Part shown: piece by piece, positions 58,228 through 64,000 of the stretch
Numbering within the stretch: position 1 is the stretch's first letter
Layout of the letters: every line of letters starts with the position of its first letter
From: Microbacterium terrisoli
Lineage (GTDB): Bacteria; Actinomycetota; Actinomycetes; Actinomycetales; Microbacteriaceae
DNA length: 64,000 bases
Assembly: GCF_030866805.1 (NCBI RefSeq)
Contig: NZ_CP133019.1
Location: 1,736,001 to 1,800,000, forward strand
Direction of reading: 5' to 3'
The notes under the pieces: generated by a model
Databases searched by the model: none
Seen by the model: only the letters and a program-made list of their open reading frames with translations
What the model was told of the DNA's origin: nothing
Translations under genes and position numbers: made by a program

Positions 58228-58992
58228 GTGTCACAGACACTCCCTGCCGACGCCCTTCGCGGCAAGACCGCCCTCGTCACGGGTTCTTCTCGCGGCATCG
58301 GCGCCGACACCGTCCGCTACTTCGCCGAAGCGGGCGCGAACGTGGTCATCAACTACCGCAACAAGGCGCCGCGCGCGAACAAGCTCGCCGAGCAGCTGCG
58401 CGCCCTCGGCGTGCAGGCGCTGGTGGTCGGTGCGGACCTCACCGACCAGGCGTCGGTGGAGGGCATGTTCGCCGAGGTGGCGAAGACATTCGGCGGCCTC
58501 GACATCCTCGTCTTGAACGCGTCCGGTGGCATGGAGTCGGGCATGGCGGCCGATTACGCACTGCAGCTGAACCGTGACGCGCAGGTGCGCGTGCTCGAAG
58601 CCGCGGTGCCGCTGATGCATGAGGGCTCACGTGTGGTGTTCGTCACGAGCCACCAGGCCCACTTCATCCGCACGACCCCCACGATGCCGGAGTACGAGCA
58701 GGTGGCGCTGTCCAAGCGCGCCGGCGAAGACGCACTGCGTGAGTGGATCCCCGCACTCGACCAGAAGGGGATCGGCTTCGTCGTCGTCTCGGGCGACATG
58801 ATCGAGGGCACGATCACGGCGACGCTGCTGGAGCGGGTCAACCCCGGCGCGATCGCATCGCGCCGCGAGGATGCGGGACGCCTGTACAACGTCGCCGAGT
58901 TCGCCGCCGAGGTCGCACAGGCCGCCGTGGATCCGATCCCGGCCGAGAACCTGCGACTGGTGGGGGAGACGGGATCGTTCGCCGCGGAGTAG
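58228..58992 (+). CDS. SDR-fold protein lacking the catalytic tyrosine
   Basis: 254 residues. The dinucleotide-binding motif is VTGSSRGIG, the Asp of GADLTD is present and the NASGG segment replaces NNAG. Near the active site the Ser survives in FVTSHQAHF, but the YxxxK motif reads VALSK, so Val takes the place of the catalytic Tyr while Lys remains. A nearby Tyr lies three residues further upstream. It may be a non-catalytic or divergent SDR. The substrate is unknown. It is monocistronic by context and followed by a strong terminator. Confidence 0.85.
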   Translation: MSQTLPADALRGKTALVTGSSRGIGADTVRYFAEAGANVVINYRNKAPRANKLAEQLRALGVQALVVGADLTDQASVEGMFAEVAKTFGGLDILVLNASGGMESGMAADYALQLNRDAQVRVLEAAVPLMHEGSRVVFVTSHQAHFIRTTPTMPEYEQVALSKRAGEDALREWIPALDQKGIGFVVVSGDMIEGTITATLLERVNPGAIASRREDAGRLYNVAEFAAEVAQAAVDPIPAENLRLVGETGSFAAE

Positions 58993-59019
58993 GCAGCATC
59001 GTTCAGCCGTGAGGCATGG

Positions 59020-59059
59020 CAGGCGGAAGGCCCCGGGATGTCCCGGGGCCTTCCGCCTG
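59020..59059. terminator. Bidirectional terminator between SDR and HdeD genes
   Basis: A perfect stem of about 18 bp, CAGGCGGAAGGCCCCGGG with its complement, and a 4-base loop. Confidence 0.9.
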
Positions 59060-59072
59060 CGTCACCTGCGGG

Positions 59073-59633
59073 TCACAGATCCTTCGCGCTGAACGAGAAC
59101 GCGCGGACGATCTGCACGATGCCGAGGACCACCAGCGAGATGCCCAGCAGCCACCACAGGACGAGCGCGCCCCACAGCGGCGAGAACAGCAGCACGATTC
59201 CCGCGACGATGCTGAGGATGGCGAAGAAGACGGTCCAGGCCTTCGACCGTGCGCCGCCGAGTGCCGTCAGCGAGACCACGCCTTCGACGATCCACATGAT
59301 GCCCACCAGGATGCCCAGGAAGACCGCCAGCCAGGCGGTGGTCTGGGCGAGTTCGGTGAAGGCGAGGATGCCGGCGATCACGAAAATGATGCCCAGGACG
59401 ATGTGCCCCACGCGTGCCCAGCCGCCCATGGACTTCGTGAAGATGCCGAGGCCGAGGTAGGCGAGGCCGCCGACGATGGCGTAGATGGCGATGATCGCGG
59501 TGACGACGATGGCCGTCCGACCCGGCCACACCAGGATCAGGATGCCGACGATCAGAGCGACGACACCGGCGAGGCCGAGAAATGTGCGGATTCCGTTGAC
59601 CGCGGACTTTTCGACGGATGATGAGGTGGACAT
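59073..59633 (-). CDS. HdeD family membrane protein
   Basis: 186 residues with six predicted spans arranged as two three-helix repeats, with the HdeD-like opening FLGLAGVVALIVGILILVWP and the middle VVEGVVSL type segment (WIVEGVVSLTALGG). E. coli HdeD supports acid resistance at high cell density; the role in actinobacteria is unknown. ATG 59633 is chosen; a GTG at 59645 is possible. The upstream AGAAAGG fits either imperfectly. It converges on the SDR gene. Confidence 0.88.
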   Translation of the reverse strand: MSTSSSVEKSAVNGIRTFLGLAGVVALIVGILILVWPGRTAIVVTAIIAIYAIVGGLAYLGLGIFTKSMGGWARVGHIVLGIIFVIAGILAFTELAQTTAWLAVFLGILVGIMWIVEGVVSLTALGGARSKAWTVFFAILSIVAGIVLLFSPLWGALVLWWLLGISLVVLGIVQIVRAFSFSAKDL

Positions 59634-59768
59634 GATGAAGCTCACCTTTCTGAGTGTTTACTGTGAAATTGTGAGGGCTCAATGCTATTGCGCGGCACGG
59701 GGGAGGGGGAGCCGACACGCGGCGCGCGCGGATGGTGCAGTGGGTGACGGATCGCGCGATGCTGCGCC

Positions 59769-59780
59769 TACGCTGGCGTC
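59769..59780 (+). promoter_or_regulatory. -10-like element for leaderless UvrA-like gene
   Basis: TACGCT at 59769-59774, six bases before ATG 59781. Confidence 0.45.
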
Positions 59781-62123
59781 ATGCATCAGGCAGACACCCA
59801 CGATCGGATCTCGGTGCGGGGAGCACGCGAGCACAATCTGAAGGGCGTGGACCTCGACATCCCGAAGCGTCGGCTCACGGTGTTCACCGGGCTGTCGGGT
59901 TCGGGGAAGAGCTCACTCGTGTTCGCGACGATCGCCGCCGAGTCGCAGCGCATGATCAACGAGACCTACAGCGCATTCGTGCAGGGCTTCATGCCGCAGC
60001 TCGGTCGTCCCGACGTCGACGTTCTCGAAGGACTCACGACAGCGATCGTGGTGGATCAGGAGAGGTTGGGCGCGAACCCGCGTTCCACCGTGGGAACGGT
60101 CACGGACGCCAACGCGATGCTGCGCATTCTCTTCTCGAGACTGGGGGAGCCCTACATCGGAGGGCCTACGGCATTCTCCTTCAATGTTCCGACCCAGAAG
60201 GCCAGCGGCATCATGACCTCGGCGAAGGGCGAGAAGAAGGTCGTCCGCAATGAGATCTATCTGGGCGGCATGTGTCCGCGCTGCGAAGGTCGCGGCAGCG
60301 TGTCGGACATCGACCTGTCTCAGGTGGTGGATGAGTCGCTGTCCCTGCAGGACGGCGCGATCCTGGTGCCCGGCTACGTGCCGGACGGGTGGATGGTGCG
60401 CGGCTTCGCAGAATCGGGCTTCTATCCGGCCGACAAGCCGATCTCCACGTTCACCGAGAAGCAGCGCCACGCATTCCTGTACAGCGAGCCCACCAAGGTC
60501 AAGATCCAGAACATCAACATGACCTACGAGGGCCTCGTGCCGAAGATCACGAAGTCGATGCTGTCGAAGGACCTCGAGTCCATGCAGCCGCACGTGCGGC
60601 GGTTCGTGGAGCGGGCGGTGACGTTCGCCGTCTGCCCCGAGTGCGACGGATCGCGGCTGACGGAGGGCGCTCGGTCGTCGAAGATCGACGGGGTGAGCAT
60701 CGCTGACGCCTGCCGCATGCAGGTCACCGACCTGGCCGAGTGGGTGCGGGGTCTGGACCGGCCCGAGGCGGGTCCGCTGCTGGCCAGGCTCAGTGCGAAC
60801 CTCGACGCGTTCGTGACGCTGGGACTCGGCTATCTGAGCCTCGAGCGCCCCTCCGGGTCGCTGAGCGGAGGCGAGTCCCAGCGGATCAAGCTGCTGCGCC
60901 ACCTCGGGTCATCGCTGACCGATGTGACGTACGTGTTCGACGAGCCCACGGTCGGTCTGCATCCGCACGACATCCAGCGGATGAACGCGCTGCTCCTGCA
61001 GCTGCGTGACAAGGGCAACACGGTGCTGGTGGTCGAGCACAAGCCCGAGACGATCGCGATCGCCGATCGGGTCGTCGACCTCGGTCCCGGCGCAGGCAGC
61101 GCCGGCGGGCAGATCTGCTTCGAAGGCACCGTCGACGAGCTGCGTGCCAGTGACACGGTCACCGGCCGGCACTTCGACGACCGTGCCTCCGTGAAGGAGG
61201 CGGTGCGCGCAGCATCCGGTTCCCTCGCCGTGCGCGGTGCTTCGGAGCACAACCTGCGCGGTGTGGATGTCGACATCCCGCTGGGCGTGCTGACCGTGCT
61301 CACCGGCGTCGCCGGCTCTGGCAAGAGCTCACTGATTCAGAGTTCGGTCGTCGGCCGCGAAGGCGTGGTGGCCGTGGACCAGGGCGCGATCCGCGGGTCG
61401 CGCCGCAGCAACCCGGCGACGTACACCGGGATGCTGGAGCCCATCCGCAAGGCGTTCGCCAAAGCGAACGGCGTCAAGCCTGCGCTGTTCAGCGCGAACT
61501 CGGAGGGCGCGTGCCCGTCGTGCAAGGGCTCGGGTGTGATCGTGACCCAGCTGGGCTTCATGGACACCGTGGAGACACCCTGCGAGGACTGCGGCGGAAA
61601 GAAGTTCCAAGCCGCGGTGCTCGAGTACACACTCGGTGGTAAGGACATCACCGAGGTGCTCGACATGCAAGTGCGTGACGCGCGGGAGTTCTTCGGTGCG
61701 GGGGACACCAAGATCGCCGCCGTGGGCAAGACCCTGGACCGGCTCGTTGATGTGGGTCTCGGCTACCTCACGCTCGGACGGCCCCTGTCGACACTGTCGG
61801 GTGGCGAACGCCAGCGCATCAAGCTCGCGACGCAGATGGCCGACGGGGGAGAGATCTATGTCCTCGACGAGCCGACCAGCGGCCTGCACCTCGCCGACGT
61901 CGAGAACCTGCTCGGGCTGCTGGACCGCCTCGTGGACTCGGGCAAGAGCGTCATCGTGATCGAGCATCATCAGGCCGTGATGGCACACGCCGACTGGATC
62001 ATCGACCTCGGTCCGGGCGCCGGACACGACGGCGGACGCGTCGTCTTCGAAGGGACGCCCGCCGACCTCGTCGCTGCCCGGTCGACGATCACCGGCGAGC
62101 ACCTCGCGCAATACGTGGCGTGA
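59781..62123 (+). CDS. Short UvrA-like ABC ATPase (DrrC/UvrA2 type)
   Basis: 780 residues, well short of the 940 or so of UvrA. Two ABC domains are present (Walker A GLSGSGKSS and GVAGSGKSS; signatures LSGGESQRIKLL and LSGGERQRIKLA), as are the zinc modules (CPRCEGRG, CPECDGSR, CPSCKGSG, CEDCGGKK). The stretch after the first Walker A that in UvrA binds UvrB is compressed. NETYSAFVQGFMPQLGRPD with AIVVDQERLG is typical of the DrrC-like group, some of which confer drug resistance by removing DNA-intercalating compounds. Function here is inferred. Confidence 0.88.
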   Translation: MHQADTHDRISVRGAREHNLKGVDLDIPKRRLTVFTGLSGSGKSSLVFATIAAESQRMINETYSAFVQGFMPQLGRPDVDVLEGLTTAIVVDQERLGANPRSTVGTVTDANAMLRILFSRLGEPYIGGPTAFSFNVPTQKASGIMTSAKGEKKVVRNEIYLGGMCPRCEGRGSVSDIDLSQVVDESLSLQDGAILVPGYVPDGWMVRGFAESGFYPADKPISTFTEKQRHAFLYSEPTKVKIQNINMTYEGLVPKITKSMLSKDLESMQPHVRRFVERAVTFAVCPECDGSRLTEGARSSKIDGVSIADACRMQVTDLAEWVRGLDRPEAGPLLARLSANLDAFVTLGLGYLSLERPSGSLSGGESQRIKLLRHLGSSLTDVTYVFDEPTVGLHPHDIQRMNALLLQLRDKGNTVLVVEHKPETIAIADRVVDLGPGAGSAGGQICFEGTVDELRASDTVTGRHFDDRASVKEAVRAASGSLAVRGASEHNLRGVDVDIPLGVLTVLTGVAGSGKSSLIQSSVVGREGVVAVDQGAIRGSRRSNPATYTGMLEPIRKAFAKANGVKPALFSANSEGACPSCKGSGVIVTQLGFMDTVETPCEDCGGKKFQAAVLEYTLGGKDITEVLDMQVRDAREFFGAGDTKIAAVGKTLDRLVDVGLGYLTLGRPLSTLSGGERQRIKLATQMADGGEIYVLDEPTSGLHLADVENLLGLLDRLVDSGKSVIVIEHHQAVMAHADWIIDLGPGAGHDGGRVVFEGTPADLVAARSTITGEHLAQYVA

Positions 62124-62191
62124 GCGGGCTGCTCGCCGTCGACTATCACCGGCTCGCGGACGCCCGGCACGCTCGTTCACCAGAAACGCCG

Positions 62192-62205
62192 ATAATGCAC
62201 ATTAT
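62192..62205. repeat. AT-rich palindrome in the 62.1-62.25 kb gap
   Basis: ATAATG-CA-CATTAT, a perfect inverted repeat of two 6-base arms in a very GC-rich genome, lying between the stop codons of two convergent genes. No T-run hairpin is seen nearby. The rest of the 130-bp gap holds nothing I recognise. Confidence 0.5.
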
Positions 62206-62253
62206 GTCAGATCCAAGGTGACGTACGCGCGTGGCGGCTCCTCCCCTGACCGA

Positions 62254-63753
62254 TCAGGAGCTGCCGGTCGTCGAGTCCAGCTTGGCCATCACCTGATTGA
62301 TTGTGAACGAGGCGGCCTCCTGCCGCGCGGGGAACTCCCGGAGCGTGTCCAGCATCCGGGCGACGTACGCCTGCGCCGGCACGAAGAGGAAGATGTGGTC
62401 GAGCACCCAATCCCAATAGGTGTTGGCAGTGATGTCGGCACGTTCGAACGGGTCAGTGCGTAGGTTGAACAGCTTCGGGAACCTGAGTTCGATGTAGGGC
62501 TCCTGCCATACCTGCAATGTCCCGATCGCGCGCTGCTCGAGGAACACCAGTTTCCAGTTGTCGAATCGCAGCGCGGTGAGGTCGCCGTCGTCCGAGACGT
62601 AGAAGAAGTGCCGCCGTGGGCTCGCGTCTGCTACTCCGGTGATGTATTCGAGTTGGTTGTGGCCGTCGAGATGCACCTTGAACTTGGTGCCATGGAGTTC
62701 CGTGCCTGCCCTGAGCCGATCTGCGATGTCCTCATCCCCCACAGCTGCGAGCAGGGTGACGAACCAGTCGTTATGACTGACGATCCCGTTGAGTGACGTG
62801 CCGGCCGGGATCCGTCCCGGCCAGCGGACCATCGCGGGAACGCGGTACGCGCCCTCCCAGTTGGAGTTCTTCTCATTGCGGAAGGGAGTCATTCCCGCAT
62901 CGGGCCAGCTATTCATGTGCGGGCCGTTGTCCGTGGAATACATGACGATGGTGTTGTCTGCGAGGCCGAGCTCATCGAGCAGGTCGAGCAGGCTCCCCAC
63001 GAGGTCGTCGTGATCGAGCATCGTGTCGTGGTACTCGGACTGCCACCGCCCCGCTCGCCCCTTGCTCTCCTCCTTCGGGTGCGTGCGGAAGTGCATGTGG
63101 GTCGAGTTGAACCACACGAAGAACGGCGTGTCATCCTTGGCCTGCCGACGGATGAAGTCCGCGGCAGCATCGCGGAACTCCTCGTCTGCCGTCTCCATGC
63201 GCTTCTTCGTCAGCGGACCGGTGTCGTCGATGCGCTGTGTCCCGTCCTCGTTCGCCCAAGAGTGGATGACGCCGCGGGGACGAAACTTCTCACTGAACCC
63301 CGGGAACTCCTCATCCGTGGGGTAGTCGGGATGCTCAGGCTCCTCCTCCGCATTGAGGTGGTAGAGGTTCCCGAAGAACTCGTCGAAGCCGTGCACGGTC
63401 GGCAGATGCTCGTCGCGGTCGCCCAGGTGATTCTTCCCGAACTGACCTGTCGCGTAGCCGTGGTGCTTCAGGGCGTCGGCGATCGTGGGATCCTCGGCCT
63501 GCAATCCGAGCTTCGCGCCCGGCATGCCGACCTTCGTAAGGCCGCTGCGATATGGATTCTGTCCGGTGATGAAGGCGGCTCGCCCCGCGGTGCAACTCTG
63601 CTCGCCGTAGTAATCGGTGAATTTCACCCCCTCGTGCGCGATCCGATCGATGTTCGGCGTCCGGTAGCCCATCAGGCCGTCCGAATAGGTGCTGAGGTTC
63701 GCGATGCCGATGTCATCGCCCCAGATAATCAGTATGTTCGGCTTGTCAGGCAT
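62254..63753 (-). CDS. Sulfatase family hydrolase (arylsulfatase-like, CTAGR motif)
   Basis: 499 residues. The metal site opens NILIIWGDDIGIANLS. The active-site motif is EQSCTAGRAAFITGQNP, where Cys would be oxidised to formylglycine; C-x-A-G-R is an accepted variant of C-x-P-S-R. MYSTDNGPHMNSW supplies later metal ligands. It has no signal peptide. It cleaves sulfate or possibly other esters; the substrate is unknown. Maturation needs a formylglycine-generating enzyme not found in the window. GAGGAACG precedes the ATG. Codon usage appears less GC-biased than in its neighbours. Confidence 0.88.
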   Translation of the reverse strand: MPDKPNILIIWGDDIGIANLSTYSDGLMGYRTPNIDRIAHEGVKFTDYYGEQSCTAGRAAFITGQNPYRSGLTKVGMPGAKLGLQAEDPTIADALKHHGYATGQFGKNHLGDRDEHLPTVHGFDEFFGNLYHLNAEEEPEHPDYPTDEEFPGFSEKFRPRGVIHSWANEDGTQRIDDTGPLTKKRMETADEEFRDAAADFIRRQAKDDTPFFVWFNSTHMHFRTHPKEESKGRAGRWQSEYHDTMLDHDDLVGSLLDLLDELGLADNTIVMYSTDNGPHMNSWPDAGMTPFRNEKNSNWEGAYRVPAMVRWPGRIPAGTSLNGIVSHNDWFVTLLAAVGDEDIADRLRAGTELHGTKFKVHLDGHNQLEYITGVADASPRRHFFYVSDDGDLTALRFDNWKLVFLEQRAIGTLQVWQEPYIELRFPKLFNLRTDPFERADITANTYWDWVLDHIFLFVPAQAYVARMLDTLREFPARQEAASFTINQVMAKLDSTTGSS

Positions 63754-63931
63754 GCTCGTTCCTCGCTTCATTGACGCAGACGGACCGTACATCCGCACGG
63801 GCCAAGCCAATCATTCACGGCGATCGATTCGCAGGGCACCTCATACCCAACGGGTGAGGCCGGGAGATAGGCGTGCGACCCGTACGCAACCATCGGGCGA
63901 TCGACAAGCGACCTGATCGAGGAGGGAAATC

Positions 63932-63982
63932 GTGATTCTCGAAAGTGGACGGATGGTCGACCGCAGGTGGGACGCACCGTGA
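63932..63982 (+). other. Short 16-codon ORF at the right edge, possible leader
   Basis: GTG 63932 follows GAGGAGGG with ideal spacing, and the frame encodes VILESGRMVDRRWDAP before a TGA. The stop overlaps a GTG at 63979. The strong ribosome site suggests real initiation, feeding a downstream gene by coupling. Confidence 0.35.
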
Positions 63983-64000
63983 GCGCCGACATCGCACTCG
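63979..64000 (+). CDS. Possible start of a gene running past the right edge
   Basis: GTG 63979 overlaps the stop of the 16-codon ORF (GTGA) and opens VSADIAL before the window ends. Too little is visible to name it. The intergenic stretch from 63754 to 63931 shows no other feature. Confidence 0.3.

Overview
The window reads as one chromosomal segment of a high-GC actinobacterium, most likely family Microbacteriaceae and probably Microbacterium. That placement is inferred from gene content and order: a fasR-fabD-fabH-acpP-fabF type II fatty-acid operon, glnA2-glnE-glnA1, rbpA, a SigA with a Lys/Ala-rich N-terminus, DUF3145 and DUF4191 proteins, GTG starts and many apparently leaderless genes. 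Nearly all of it is coding. No phage, insertion sequence, CRISPR array or rRNA operon is visible.

Layout. 1-9.6 kb: a partial beta-helix lipoprotein, a TRIC-type channel, then recO-uppS-dsbA-like, a convergent glutathione peroxidase, dusB-dgt-dnaG overlapping head to tail, and an orphan ABC ATPase. 9.6-17.6 kb: tRNA-Asn, malate dehydrogenase, small metabolic genes, RNase HI with no ordinary start codon, peptide deformylase, a DMT-type membrane protein, tRNA-Met behind a duplicated promoter-like repeat, a THI5-like protein, aldehyde dehydrogenase and NAD(P)HX epimerase. 17.6-21.3 kb: a DUF262/GmrSD-like protein with a damaged HNH motif, a 2OG-Fe(II) oxygenase-like protein behind a DtxR-type iron box, and a DUF3145 protein. 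21.4-26.3 kb: the fatty-acid operon and its regulator. 26.4-30.6 kb: tRNA-Val fused almost directly to a zinc-ribbon gene, a short family-A polymerase, RNase P RNA and polyphosphate glucokinase. 30.6-36.5 kb: nitrogen assimilation (glnA2, glnE, glnA1). 36.6-45 kb: RDD and DUF4191 membrane proteins, an unknown single-span protein, the E2 and E3 subunits of a 2-oxo acid dehydrogenase, leucyl aminopeptidase and a PAC2 protein. 45-51.3 kb: sigA followed by a CofE-like ligase, two divergent ATP-grasp paralogues and two overlapping alanine-racemase-like genes. 51.3-59.7 kb: a gyrase B-type topoisomerase, lnt, rbpA, a GDPD-SPFH-NfeD operon, an SDR protein and an HdeD-like protein. 59.7-64 kb: a DrrC-like UvrA and a sulfatase, in sequence that looks less GC-rich.

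The most unusual region is 46.5-51.2 kb. Two translationally coupled genes each resemble alanine racemase but are degraded in complementary halves. The first has lost the PLP lysine and most of the barrel but keeps a normal C-terminal domain with the catalytic tyrosine. The second keeps the barrel and lysine but has lost the tyrosine segment. Alanine racemase active sites are built from the lysine of one subunit and the tyrosine of the other, so the pair could form one obligate heteromeric enzyme. It sits in an operon with an ATP-grasp ligase, next to a divergent ATP-grasp paralogue and a CofE-like ligase. A role in building the D-amino-acid bridge of group B peptidoglycan is a plausible but untested hypothesis.

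Two expression themes recur. About fourteen genes have a -10-like hexamer ending 6 or 7 bases before the start codon, as expected for leaderless mRNAs. Many operons also use 4-base ATGA/GTGA overlaps for translational coupling. The tRNA-Val/zinc-ribbon junction suggests a third route, in which tRNA 3' processing would create a near-leaderless mRNA.
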